From Sedimentisphaerales bacterium (GTDB lineage: Bacteria > Planctomycetota > Phycisphaerae > Sedimentisphaerales > Anaerobacaceae): a stretch of DNA of 64,000 bases. Of this stretch, positions 45,135-54,216 are shown piece after piece. The notes under the pieces are model-generated. The model ran no database searches and was not told the origin of the DNA. It saw only the letters and a program-made list of their open reading frames with translations. The translations under genes and the position numbers were made by a program. Position 1 is the stretch's first letter; each line of letters starts with the position of its first letter. The stretch lies in the NCBI GenBank assembly GCA_016932835.1, contig JAFGCD010000155.1, forward strand, positions 1 through 64,000, given 5' to 3'.

Positions 45135-46208
45135 ATGGATACGACAAGAGAATACTCGAAGCCAATTGTCACGCTGGTATTTAGCAGCTTATTCTGCGCG
45201 ATTCTGTTTTGTTCTTCGGGCTGGGCGGCGAACAAACCTGTTAAGATCATCTTCGATACCGATATGGCCGAGGATGTGGATGATGCCGGAACACTGGCCC
45301 TGCTGCACGCCCTGGCCGATAACGGCGAGGCCGAGATCCTCGCCTGCATGGTCTCCTCGAAAAACGAATGGGCATGCCCCTGCCTCGATGCAATCAATAC
45401 CTGGTACGGCCGGGGCGACCTGCCGATCGGCTACCAAACCGGCCACAAGTACGGTTACCTCAACGAAAAAGACGCCGACCGCGCCACGCCCTCGAGATAT
45501 GTCGAGGCCGTGGCCAGGGCCTTCCCGCACGACCTTGAAAAGAGCAGCGACGCACCCGAAGCCGCAGGCCTGTATCGCAAGATCCTTGCAGCCCAGCCGG
45601 ACAGCAGCGTCACAATCGTCACTGTCGGCTTCCTTACGAATCTCAAGAACCTGCTCGATTCCAGGCCGGATGAATACAGCACCTTGGACGGCGAGGCCCT
45701 GGTAAAACAAAAGGTCAGGCAGTGGGTGTGTATGGGCGGGCTCTTCCCCAACGGTAAATTTCCCAACGGCGGCGGCGAATACAACCTCATGTGGGATACC
45801 GTCGCCTCGATCAGAGCAACCAACGACTGGCCCACCCCTGTTGTCTTCAGCGGTTTTAACATCGGCGCAAGGATCAAAACAGGCGCCCGCCTTCGCCTGA
45901 CATCCGAAGACAATCCGGCCCGTGCCTGTTATCAACACTATAATGGCCTGAACAACCGCGAAAGCTGGGACCAAAGCGCCCTGCTCTATGCGGTGCGCGG
46001 CCCGCGCGACTACTGGAAACTGTCCGAACCGGGTTTCTGCCTGATGCACAACCGCGTAACCCATGGCTACAGCGAATGGATCCCCTCGCCCAAAAAGGGC
46101 CACCGGTACTTGATTGAGAAAATGCCGCCGGGCCAGGTGGCCGAAATCATCGAGGACCTTATGGTGCAGCCCCCTCGTCGCGACCAACTCTCGCCCAAAC
46201 CCGACTGA
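45135..46208 (+). CDS. Secreted inosine-uridine-preferring-type nucleoside hydrolase
   Basis: A 357-residue exported protein with signal peptide (IVTLVFSSLFCAILFCSSGWA). The mature part begins with the nucleoside-hydrolase calcium-binding motif in a slightly altered form, DTDMAEDVDD instead of the usual DTDxGxDxDD. VTIVTVGFLTNLKNLL is the second typical segment. FSGFNIGARIKTG and, near the C-terminus, LMHNRVTHGYSE are further conserved regions. The enzyme would split ribonucleosides, or related N-glycosides, outside the cytoplasm. The signal peptide suggests scavenging. An AGGG lies about nine bases before the ATG. Confidence 0.85.
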   Translation: MDTTREYSKPIVTLVFSSLFCAILFCSSGWAANKPVKIIFDTDMAEDVDDAGTLALLHALADNGEAEILACMVSSKNEWACPCLDAINTWYGRGDLPIGYQTGHKYGYLNEKDADRATPSRYVEAVARAFPHDLEKSSDAPEAAGLYRKILAAQPDSSVTIVTVGFLTNLKNLLDSRPDEYSTLDGEALVKQKVRQWVCMGGLFPNGKFPNGGGEYNLMWDTVASIRATNDWPTPVVFSGFNIGARIKTGARLRLTSEDNPARACYQHYNGLNNRESWDQSALLYAVRGPRDYWKLSEPGFCLMHNRVTHGYSEWIPSPKKGHRYLIEKMPPGQVAEIIEDLMVQPPRRDQLSPKPD

Positions 46209-46487
46209 GCCTGCGATAAGACCTGCGCCACCGGCGGCGACAAATCTCACCCTGTGGAGTGATTTTTTGTCACTTATTATCGGCTCATCGACCGATATTC
46301 TCAGTGGGCATGGTCCCGGTACGGCCTCGTTGCGCGCCGATTGAGCGATGAAAATGAGGGTTGCCCGGGTCACAGGCCCCTTCTTGCTGCGGCCGGCAGT
46401 CCTTGCAGGACAAAGCCGAACCCGGTAGCATAAGACAGTTGAACCGATACCCGAACTGGCAGGCATGAGTTTGAACGGGGTGTGAAT
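46209..46487 (+). other. Leader/intergenic region before the glycan cluster
   Basis: A 279-base region without a gene. A small inverted repeat AGTGA/TCACT with a T6 loop lies at 46258-46274. Further on, CCGGGT (46365-46370) pairs with ACCCGG (46420-46425) and encloses a GGCC/GGCC pair and the hairpin GTCCT-TGC-AGGAC (46399-46411), so the RNA could fold into a branched leader. No clear promoter was found. Confidence 0.4.
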
Positions 46488-47465
46488 ATGGGAAAAAATG
46501 GGCCGCAGATAAGCGTCGTCGCACCGCTCCTCGATGAACAGGATAATATCAGGCCTCTATACGAGCAGATTACCGAGACGCTCGCCGGCAGGTATGAATA
46601 CGAGATAGTGCTCGTTGACGACGGCAGCACCGACAGAAGCTTCGAGATACTAACCGAATTGCACAAGGCCGACGACAGGGTGAGAGTTATCCGCTTTCGG
46701 AAAAATTTCGGCCAGACGGCCGCACTCAGTGCAGGCTTCGCCCACGCTCGCGGCGAAATCGTCATCGCACTCGACGCCGACCTCCAAAACGACCCCGCCG
46801 ACATACCGAGAATGATCGACAAACTCAATGAAGGATTCGACGTCGTCAGCGGGTGGAGAAAGGAAAGACACGATAAACTCATAACAAGGCTGATACCCTC
46901 GAAGATGGCAAACTGGCTGATCTCAAAGATCACCGGCGTCGCCCTGCACGACTATGGCTGTACGCTCAAGGCATATCGAAAAGAGGTCCTCAACGAGACC
47001 AACCTCTACGGCGAGATGCACCGATTCATACCGGCACATGCCAGTTGGAGCGGCGCGAAAATCGCAGAGATAGTCGTAAACCATCGGCCCAGAACCGCCG
47101 GCGCCGCCAAATACGGCCTGGCAAGAACGTGGAAAGTAGTCCTGGACCTCATCACGGTAAAGTTCCTCGGCTCATACTCCACAAAACCGATATACATCTT
47201 CGGCGGCCTCGGGCTGCTCAGCACCCTCGGAGCGATAGTCTTCGGCCTGACCGTAATCTATCAGAAGCTCGCCCGCGGAACCGATATGAGCGGCAATCCC
47301 CTGCTGATACTTACCGCCGTGATGATTATCGCAACCATCCAGTTCATACTAATGGGACTGCTCGCCGAACTTCTCGTCAGAACTTATCACGAATCACAAA
47401 ACCGCCCCACCTACGTAATCAGAGAAACACTCGAACAGGGCGAAAAAAAGGCGCCAAGCCAATGA
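46488..47465 (+). CDS. GT2 glycosyltransferase (ArnC/DPM1-like)
   Basis: A protein of about 325 residues with an N-terminal GT-A domain (SVVAPLLDEQDNIRPLYEQI, IVLVDDGSTD, and the DXD-type IALDADLQNDP) and two C-terminal membrane helices (IYIFGGLGLLSTLGAIVFGL and LILTAVMIIATIQFILMGLL). This is the plan of polyprenyl-phosphate glycosyltransferases, which make undecaprenyl-phosphate sugars. The two GT39-type enzymes encoded downstream use exactly such donors. The ATG at 46488 is preferred over the GTG at 46482. Its stop overlaps the next start as ATGA. Confidence 0.9.
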   Translation: MGKNGPQISVVAPLLDEQDNIRPLYEQITETLAGRYEYEIVLVDDGSTDRSFEILTELHKADDRVRVIRFRKNFGQTAALSAGFAHARGEIVIALDADLQNDPADIPRMIDKLNEGFDVVSGWRKERHDKLITRLIPSKMANWLISKITGVALHDYGCTLKAYRKEVLNETNLYGEMHRFIPAHASWSGAKIAEIVVNHRPRTAGAAKYGLARTWKVVLDLITVKFLGSYSTKPIYIFGGLGLLSTLGAIVFGLTVIYQKLARGTDMSGNPLLILTAVMIIATIQFILMGLLAELLVRTYHESQNRPTYVIRETLEQGEKKAPSQ

Positions 47466-49399
47466 GCAAACATCGCCATAAAATCAGGACTGCCAAAAAA
47501 CGTCACGAGACTTTGCCTCAATCGGGCAAGCCTATGTCCCAAACGCGAAAATCGGCCCTGCTCATCACGCTGGTCGCGGCCCTGGCCGGCATCCCCTTTG
47601 CCCTGGGCAAGCATTTCGAGTTCAACAGCCCCTGCGCCTTTGACGGCGGGGCATACGTTTACTCCGCAGCCCACATCCTCGACGGCGCCGAAATAGGCGT
47701 CGAAGAGATACCGAGCGCCCAGTTGGGTACGCTCCTGGTCAATATGCTCGGCGTAAAGCTCTTCGGCTTCAACGACTTCGGGCCAAAGCTCATCCAAATG
47801 CTCCTCCAGGCCGGCGCGCTTGTCCTGATGTTCATCGCAATTAGAAGACTCTTCGGCTCGATACTGCCGGCCGCCGTCGCTGTCATCGTGGCATCGGTCT
47901 ATCTCTCGGCGCCGCTGATCGCAAAATACGGCAATGTCAAAGAACAGTACATGATCGCCTTCATGATCGCCGGAGCAAGCTGTTTCGTCTTGTACGAATT
48001 GAACGGCAAATGGCCCCTCGCCCTCGCCGCAGGCGCCCTGGCGAGTTTCGCGCCGCTGTTCAAGCAGACCGGAATGTCCGTAATCGGCGCGATCGGATTG
48101 TACGTCGTCGCCCAGCCTTTCCTCAAACACAAAACCTTTAAGCAGATGGGGCGTGACATCCTCCTGCTGCTGGCGGGCCTGGCCCTTGCGATGGCGCCGC
48201 TGTACATCTGGATACTCGGCTGGGACGTACAGATGAACCTGCCCTACAGCTTCGTCGGCTACGTCTTCGCCAAGTTCATCCCCGCCGGCTCCGAAGCCGC
48301 CCAGGCCGCGCCGGACTACATCGGCGCAAGCCGCAAGCTCGTATCGTTCTCGGAGCAATGGCCCCGAGTCCTGAGATACTACCGCCTGCTGATGCTCCCG
48401 ATTGCCCTGGCCCTCGGAGCAATCGTTGTCAGGCTCCTGCGGCTTGCCTGGCCCCGTATCGCAGGAAGGAAAATCGAGCCGAAAAATTACGACCGGTTCG
48501 TACTCCTCTTCGCTGTCTGGTGGCTGCTGGATATGGCCTTCGTCTGGATCAGCCCGCGCTCCTACGAACAGTACTACCTGCCTTTGAACGCCTCAGCAGC
48601 AATGCTCGGCGGGTACTTGGTAATAACTTATTGGCAGGCCGCCCGAAACGCAGACTCGGCAGGAAGGCGAATCGCCGCACTTGCCCTCGCGCTGATAGCA
48701 ATGGTCGGCATGTCATGGCACATATTCTTCGGGATAACCACAAGCCCCCACAGCGGCACAAAATACCCTCGACCCGCACGGGGTTATTTGCAGAAGCTCG
48801 ATGAAATCGCCGACCGCCGGGAGAAAAAGGCAAAAGGCCCCTGGGAAGTAGTCGGCGAGTACATACGGAACAACTCACAGCCGAACGATAAGATGTACGT
48901 CTGGGGCTGGTATCCCGGAATGTACGTTGCCGCAGGGCGATTCAGCTCGGCCTCGAAGGCCTGCACCCTCCCGCGACCCGCCGTCGGCGAAATGAAGCAA
49001 ATCGTCGCCCAATTGATCGAGGAATTTACCCGCGAAATGCCAAAGTTCATCGTTGACTCGCGCAAACTCCACATACCCACCGACAGGCCGCCGTATGTCC
49101 TCTGGCCTGTGGTGCCGAAAGGCTTCGCCCAAATGGCGAACAACGGGTTCATCCCGAATAACGACCGCATAATAGAAACATACGATAAGCAGTGGGCCGA
49201 CATGCTCAAAACAAGATTCGACGAGGCCGAAGCCCTGCGATACCAGGCCCTGGCGCCTCTGAGGAAATTCATCAGGGATAACTATGACGTCGTCGAACCC
49301 GATCAGTATGTGGCTATCAAAGACGGAGTCTTTCTCATAATCCACAGACAATTCAGCCAGCACGTCCTTTTCCAGAGAAAACAAACCCCTAAGCCGTAG
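47462..49399 (+). CDS. GT39-type membrane glycosyltransferase
   Basis: A protein of about 645 residues with roughly ten membrane helices in the first 420 residues and a soluble C-terminal domain. The first luminal loop has the acidic DGGAYVYSAAHIL segment that in PMT/ArnT-type GT-C enzymes carries the catalytic Asp. It probably transfers a sugar from a polyprenyl-phosphate donor to a surface glycan or protein. The reading frame is open for 139 codons upstream inside the GT2 gene, but the natural start is the ATG at 47462, which overlaps the GT2 stop. It follows GT2 in the same operon. Confidence 0.85.
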   Translation: MSKHRHKIRTAKKRHETLPQSGKPMSQTRKSALLITLVAALAGIPFALGKHFEFNSPCAFDGGAYVYSAAHILDGAEIGVEEIPSAQLGTLLVNMLGVKLFGFNDFGPKLIQMLLQAGALVLMFIAIRRLFGSILPAAVAVIVASVYLSAPLIAKYGNVKEQYMIAFMIAGASCFVLYELNGKWPLALAAGALASFAPLFKQTGMSVIGAIGLYVVAQPFLKHKTFKQMGRDILLLLAGLALAMAPLYIWILGWDVQMNLPYSFVGYVFAKFIPAGSEAAQAAPDYIGASRKLVSFSEQWPRVLRYYRLLMLPIALALGAIVVRLLRLAWPRIAGRKIEPKNYDRFVLLFAVWWLLDMAFVWISPRSYEQYYLPLNASAAMLGGYLVITYWQAARNADSAGRRIAALALALIAMVGMSWHIFFGITTSPHSGTKYPRPARGYLQKLDEIADRREKKAKGPWEVVGEYIRNNSQPNDKMYVWGWYPGMYVAAGRFSSASKACTLPRPAVGEMKQIVAQLIEEFTREMPKFIVDSRKLHIPTDRPPYVLWPVVPKGFAQMANNGFIPNNDRIIETYDKQWADMLKTRFDEAEALRYQALAPLRKFIRDNYDVVEPDQYVAIKDGVFLIIHRQFSQHVLFQRKQTPKP

Positions 49400-49427
49400 C
49401 CGGATCTCGATAAGCGCGAAACAACAA

Positions 49428-50138
49428 ATGGATGATGCCCTCAAAGAACAACAGGACCTTTACGATGAAACCTGGAGAAAGGGCCTCGAAGCGGGAAAAG
49501 AAGAACGCGGCAACCTGCAGACAAACCTCGAATTCCTCAAAACAATCGATGTGCTTAAACCGGGCGACAAAATCCTGGAGATAGGCTGCGGTATCGGGAC
49601 CATAGTATCGAGACTCAGCGCCGAGGGGTATTCCGTCGCCGGCATCGATATATCGCGACGCGCAATCGCCTACGGCCTCGAGAAGTACGGCGACATCAAT
49701 CTGGAGGTCCAGGCCGCAGAAACCCTGCCCTACGAGAATCAATCATTCGATGTCGTGCTGAGCTTCGACCTGCTCGAACATATCGCCGACGTCGATAGGC
49801 ATGTAGCTGAAGTCTCGCGCGTCCTGCGCCCCGAAGGCCGCTATCTCTTTCAAACGCCCAACAAATATTCCAACGCTATCGCCGAAACACTTTCACACAA
49901 ATCCCTGAAATGGCGCCGCGCCCACCCCTCGCTGCATACGCCGCGACAGTTGAAACGCCGCCTGGCGGCGCATGGCTTCGAGGCCCGCTTCATCAAGATG
50001 AACACGATAAACGAATTCACGCTTGCAAAACTGCGAAAAAGAATCGGGCCTGTCAGCGGTATCTTCAAGCACGTCGATTTCCGCCGGCTGCCGCTCTGTC
50101 TCCAAACAAACCTGTATGTCATTGCTCGCAAAACGTAG
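49428..50138 (+). CDS. SAM-dependent methyltransferase (UbiG-like)
   Basis: A 236-residue class I methyltransferase. Motif I is ILEIGCGIGTIVSRL, the second SAM-contacting acid lies in VAGIDISRRA, and the post-II region FDVVLSFDLLEHIADVD is typical of type 11 domains. The C-terminal helical part (HTPRQLKRRLAAHGFEARFI) is the usual substrate lid. In this cluster it probably methylates a sugar or lipid-linked intermediate. It lies 28 bases after the first GT39 gene. Confidence 0.88.
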   Translation: MDDALKEQQDLYDETWRKGLEAGKEERGNLQTNLEFLKTIDVLKPGDKILEIGCGIGTIVSRLSAEGYSVAGIDISRRAIAYGLEKYGDINLEVQAAETLPYENQSFDVVLSFDLLEHIADVDRHVAEVSRVLRPEGRYLFQTPNKYSNAIAETLSHKSLKWRRAHPSLHTPRQLKRRLAAHGFEARFIKMNTINEFTLAKLRKRIGPVSGIFKHVDFRRLPLCLQTNLYVIARKT

Positions 50139-50197
50139 ATAATGCTGATCCGGTTCACCGGAAGTTACGATAAATTCGTATTCACAAGAAGACTTTT

Positions 50198-51940
50198 ATG
50201 AAACGCAGGAAAACCGGCAATCCCAACCGTCCCCGAAGACAGGCCCGAGGCGTTACGATCCCGACCGAAACGCCCGATGCCGGCCCCGCCTGGACCCGGC
50301 CGCGCATCGCGGGCGCCTTAGTGGTCGTCGTTCTTGCCGTGATCTTAAGCTGCATAGGGCTGGATTGGGGACGCTCCGGCCTGGTGCCCTGGCAGCCCGA
50401 TTCCATAGAAGGTATTACAACAGTCCGCGAGATGCCGAAAATCTTCGGCAAGTGGACATACAAATACCCGCGAGGCCATTTCATCGTCAACGCGATCTTC
50501 TACTACCCGCTCGTCGAACACTGGAAGAAACACCCCGTCGCCCTCAAGCGACCGGACGGTTCCCTCGCATCGCAGGCCCTGACGCTGGACAGGCTCGACC
50601 TGCTCGCGAAAATATCCCGCCTCATCTCCGTCGCAATGGGCACAGCGACAATCCTCGCCGTTTTCCTGACGGGACGACTGCTCTTCGCAGACTACCTCGC
50701 AGGCCTCCTCGGCGCGCTCGCCCTTGCGCTCTCGCAGCTTTTCATCTTCTACTGTCACGTCGGCAATGTGGATGTCCCGCTGTTGTTCTGGTATGCCTGG
50801 GGAATCTACTGGACCGTCAAAGCGATACGCTTCGCTAAGTACCGTCACTTTGTGCTGATGGGGTTGTTCTTCTCATACTGCGTTTCAATCAAGGAAGCGA
50901 TGGGGGGCTATCTGATAGGCCTGGCCGCAGCGTTCTGGCTCGCAGAGATAGCCAAAGCCCGAGCCGACGGACACGCCCTCAAAAAGGCCGTATTATCCGT
51001 CTTCACAAGAAAGGTGCTTGCAGCCGTTGCGGCCTTTCTGGTGCTGTTCGCCCTTTTGCAGGGTATTATCTTCTCCCCCGGAGAGTTCCTGCAAAGAATG
51101 TCATTCTGGAGCGGCGAAAGCGGCGTCAGTAAGTTCAACACCCAATTCGCCGGACAACTGCCCCTGCTCTGGGATTCCTGCCGGATGCTGTACGGCTCGC
51201 TCGGCTGGCCTTTGCTGGCGCTGCTGGTCGTATCGACCCCTTATTGCCTGGCCAAATACCGCCGGCAGGCGGGCCTTGTCCTGATTCCGCTGCTCGCATT
51301 CTACGTCGTAGTAATCATGAACATCCGCCTGACAACCGCCCGATACTTCCTGCCCGCATATCCCGGCTTCGCCGTGCTGATCGGAAAGGCCTGCGCCGAC
51401 TGGCTCAACACCAAGAAAATTCATCGTGCACTGCGGATTCTCCCCCTCTCGATAGTCGGCGCGCTGTCGCTGCTCTACTGTATCGCCCTTGACCTGGAGA
51501 TGCTTGGCGACACCAGAGCAAGAACCGAGAAATGGTGCTATAAGAACATCGACCGCAGAACCACAATCGGAATTGGAATCTATAACAAAGTCTATGCCCC
51601 CAGACTCCACCTCAATGGATACGCCGCGATTTGCCCATGGCAATCCGCCGACACCAAAAACGCTCCGCCTCCCGATTACCTGATAATGACGCCCAAGTGG
51701 CCTTGCACCAACGACGAAACCGAGAAAAGATTCAGACAGACATTGTTCGACAACAAATCGAATTACGACGAGGTCGCCAGGTTCGCCCCGACTTATCTCT
51801 TCCCGGGGAAGTCTATCCTCGGATTGGCAGGATGGCCCGTGCCCAAGAACTCGCTGATCAGTCCCGAAATGATTATATTCAAGAAGAAAACTCGCGCCGG
51901 CACAGCCTGGCAAACCCCGCGAATCGACTCGACAAGATGA
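50198..51940 (+). CDS. GT39/ArnT-like membrane glycosyltransferase
   Basis: A 580-residue polytopic protein with an Arg/Lys-rich cytoplasmic N-terminus, a first helix at about 36-55 and ten or more helices in total. The loop after helix 1 contains WQPDSIEGI, with an Asp in the position of the catalytic acid of GT-C enzymes, and later RFAKYRHFVLMGLFFSYCVS is a typical inter-helix segment. It is a second polyprenyl-sugar-dependent transferase with a different specificity from the 47462 gene. Its TGA overlaps the following ATG by four bases (51937-51940). Confidence 0.83.
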   Translation: MKRRKTGNPNRPRRQARGVTIPTETPDAGPAWTRPRIAGALVVVVLAVILSCIGLDWGRSGLVPWQPDSIEGITTVREMPKIFGKWTYKYPRGHFIVNAIFYYPLVEHWKKHPVALKRPDGSLASQALTLDRLDLLAKISRLISVAMGTATILAVFLTGRLLFADYLAGLLGALALALSQLFIFYCHVGNVDVPLLFWYAWGIYWTVKAIRFAKYRHFVLMGLFFSYCVSIKEAMGGYLIGLAAAFWLAEIAKARADGHALKKAVLSVFTRKVLAAVAAFLVLFALLQGIIFSPGEFLQRMSFWSGESGVSKFNTQFAGQLPLLWDSCRMLYGSLGWPLLALLVVSTPYCLAKYRRQAGLVLIPLLAFYVVVIMNIRLTTARYFLPAYPGFAVLIGKACADWLNTKKIHRALRILPLSIVGALSLLYCIALDLEMLGDTRARTEKWCYKNIDRRTTIGIGIYNKVYAPRLHLNGYAAICPWQSADTKNAPPPDYLIMTPKWPCTNDETEKRFRQTLFDNKSNYDEVARFAPTYLFPGKSILGLAGWPVPKNSLISPEMIIFKKKTRAGTAWQTPRIDSTR

Positions 51941-53094
51941 AACTGTTCATGCTCAACTACGAATTTCCACCCATAGGCGGCGGGGCCGCTAACGCCAATC
52001 TCTGCCTGCTGAGGGAATACGCCCGCGACAGCAGCCTGACGGTAACCGTCCTGACCTCCGCACCGGAGCCGGGATTCTTCGAAGAGAAGTTAGCCGACAA
52101 CATCGTCATCTACAAAGTAGGCATCCACAAAAAGAGCCTGCACTACTGGCGAAGAACAGAAGTTATCGAATGGCTCTTCAAGGCCAGCCGGCACTACAGC
52201 AGGCTGCTTGGCCAGAATGACTACGACCTCGTCCACGCATTCTTCGGCTTCCCGACGGGTTATCTGTGCTACAAGACGGCGCAAGAGCTGCTCTACATAA
52301 TCTCGCTGAGGGGTTCCGATGTCCCCGGCTACAACGTCCGCCTGGGCCTGGACTACAGGCTTACCGCCGGCCTGTTCCGAAGAATCTGGACCGGCGCATC
52401 CGCCGTCGTCGCAAACAGCACGGGCCTGCGCAGGCTGGCATCGAAGTTTATGACCGACCTCGATATAAAGGTGATACCAAACGGAATCGACACCGAAAAA
52501 TTCCACCCTCCCGATAGACGCGATCCCGCTCAAACCATAGAACTGCTCACCGTCGGAAGGCTCATCACCCGCAAGAGAATAGACCTGCTCCTCAAAGCCG
52601 CCCACTGTGCAGATAAACTCGGCCTGAACGTCAGGCTGAATATCGCAGGCGACGGAAACATCCTCGGCAAACTGAAAGGCATCGCCGGCGAATTGAACCT
52701 GGCCGAAAAAGTAAAATTCCTGCAAAGGGTCCCGCCCGAAGATATGCCCGCGCTTTACCGCAGCAATACGATATTTCTTATGGCCAGCGCCCACGAAGGA
52801 ATGAGCAATGCAATGCTCGAGGCAATGGCGTCGGGCCTGCCTATAATTACAACCCCCTGCGAAGGAGTCGAAGAACTCATCGGCGACAACGGCATCGTCG
52901 TCCAAAGCGAGCGCCCCGAAGACATCGCACGTGCAATTAAGGACCTCGCCGACGACCCCCGGCGCATGGAACGCCTTTCCCTCGCCGCCGTAGAAAAGGC
53001 AAAACAGTTCACCTGGGCCGGCGTCGCCCGGCGGTACCTGAACTGTTACGAGCAAATAGTAAAACAAAAAAACAAGAATCGAACCAGTGAATAA
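51937..53094 (+). CDS. GT4 glycosyltransferase
   Basis: A 385-residue GT-B enzyme. The N-terminus MLNYEFPPIGGGAANAN is the acceptor-side Gly-rich loop; the C-terminal donor domain has LTVGRLITRKRIDLLLKA and the EX7E-type region HEGMSNAMLEAMASGLPII. It uses a nucleotide-activated sugar in the cytoplasm. The frame is open for a further 102 codons upstream inside the GT39 gene, but the ATG at 51937 forms the overlap ATGA and begins the conserved domain. It overlaps the next gene by eight bases. Confidence 0.9.
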   Translation: MKLFMLNYEFPPIGGGAANANLCLLREYARDSSLTVTVLTSAPEPGFFEEKLADNIVIYKVGIHKKSLHYWRRTEVIEWLFKASRHYSRLLGQNDYDLVHAFFGFPTGYLCYKTAQELLYIISLRGSDVPGYNVRLGLDYRLTAGLFRRIWTGASAVVANSTGLRRLASKFMTDLDIKVIPNGIDTEKFHPPDRRDPAQTIELLTVGRLITRKRIDLLLKAAHCADKLGLNVRLNIAGDGNILGKLKGIAGELNLAEKVKFLQRVPPEDMPALYRSNTIFLMASAHEGMSNAMLEAMASGLPIITTPCEGVEELIGDNGIVVQSERPEDIARAIKDLADDPRRMERLSLAAVEKAKQFTWAGVARRYLNCYEQIVKQKNKNRTSE

Positions 53095-54187
53095 AAACGC
53101 AACAAAAATCAAGGTCTGCTTCATAGCCCCAAAGGCATACCCGCTGTTCAATCCCAAGGTCGCTGCGGTCTTCGGAGGCGCTGAAGTGGACCTGTACTAT
53201 CTCGCAACGGAACTGGCCAAAGACGATAACTTTGAGGTGGCTTTCATCACCGCCGACTATGGCCAGGAGCAATGCGAGACCATCGAAAACGTCAAAATCA
53301 TAAAGACGGCGGACTTCAAGAAAAATGTCGTCTCCGGCGGCCTGAGGGTCTGGCGGGGACTCAGGCAAGCCGACGCCGGGATCTATATGATTAAAACCAT
53401 ATCGCCGGGAATGTTCCTCACCGCGCTGTTCTGCCGGCTCAAGCGAAAGGCCTTCGTATATCGCACGTCGAATACCAATAGCTGCGACGGCACATACCTA
53501 AGACAGCACAGCCTCTCAGGCCGGCTCTACAAGTGGGCGCTGCGCTCCGCCGCCCGCGTCTTTGTGCAGAACAGAACAGACCGGGAAAACCTCGAAACAA
53601 CAACAGGAGTTCGCGCAATCGCAATACCCAACGGTCACAGGTTGGCGCCAAGTAAGCAAGCAAGACGCGATACCATCCTCTGGGTCGGTCGAAGCGCGCA
53701 GATAAAAAGGCCGGAACTGTTCGTAGATCTCGCCGAGAAAATGCCCGAAGAGCATTTCACAATGATTTGCCAGCGAGCCACCGGCGACGACAACTTCAAA
53801 AGCCTCGCCGACCGCGCCGCAAAGACGCCGAATCTGCAATTTGTAGAACGCGTCGACTTCGATAAAATCAACGCATGCTTCCAGAAGGCAAAGATGCTGG
53901 TAAACACATCCGAGGCCGAAGGATTCCCCAATACCTTCATCCAGGCCGCCGTTAATGAAACGCCGATCCTTTCGCTCAATGTTAATCCCGACGGCTTTCT
54001 CGATGACTGCGATTGCGGCGCCTGCTGCAACGGCAGCATGAACCGCCTCGCCGAAACACTTAAATCATTGCTCGAAGATAACAAATATGTCAATATCGGC
54101 AAGAACGCCCGGACATACGCCGAAAAGAACCACAATGTCACGACCATCGTAGAACGCTATAAGAAACTGTTCGCCGAACTGGCATAA
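53087..54187 (+). CDS. GT4 glycosyltransferase
   Basis: A 366-residue GT-B protein. The acceptor domain starts KVCFIAPKAYPLFNP and contains VFGGAEVDLYYLATELAK; the donor domain has ILWVGRSAQIKRPELFVDLA and SEAEGFPNTFIQAAVNETPI, where the second Glu of the EX7E motif appears replaced by Gln-Ala. Donor and acceptor are unknown. The GTG at 53087 lies inside the last codons of the previous gene. A CDCGACC segment near the C-terminus is unusual. Confidence 0.86.
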   Translation: MNKNATKIKVCFIAPKAYPLFNPKVAAVFGGAEVDLYYLATELAKDDNFEVAFITADYGQEQCETIENVKIIKTADFKKNVVSGGLRVWRGLRQADAGIYMIKTISPGMFLTALFCRLKRKAFVYRTSNTNSCDGTYLRQHSLSGRLYKWALRSAARVFVQNRTDRENLETTTGVRAIAIPNGHRLAPSKQARRDTILWVGRSAQIKRPELFVDLAEKMPEEHFTMICQRATGDDNFKSLADRAAKTPNLQFVERVDFDKINACFQKAKMLVNTSEAEGFPNTFIQAAVNETPILSLNVNPDGFLDDCDCGACCNGSMNRLAETLKSLLEDNKYVNIGKNARTYAEKNHNVTTIVERYKKLFAELA

Positions 54188-54216
54188 ACCGAAACCCTGA
54201 TAGTACCTCAAAAGAA

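Noticed and set aside
46351..46450. Cyclic-di-GMP-I riboswitch
   Set aside because: Short strings (GGACAAAGCC, GGTAGC) are similar, but the conserved AGGGCAAACC core and a GNRA-capped P2 stem are absent, so I do not call the class.
45189..46466. 425-codon open stretch on the minus strand opposite the nucleoside hydrolase
   Set aside because: The plus-strand gene has a signal peptide and conserved motifs; the antisense product resembles no family.
47045..47461. N-terminal extension of the first GT39 gene into the GT2 gene
   Set aside because: The extension is Arg/Pro/Ser-rich with no membrane or domain character; the ATG at 47462 forms an ATGA overlap with the GT2 stop.
51631..51936. N-terminal extension of the GT4 gene into the second GT39 gene
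   Set aside because: The GT4 fold begins exactly at the ATG at 51937, which overlaps the upstream stop; the extra codons read as a frame shadow.
52090..53157. 355-codon open stretch on the minus strand opposite a GT4 gene
   Set aside because: Shadow of the GT4 coding sequence; no start signal or recognisable motif.
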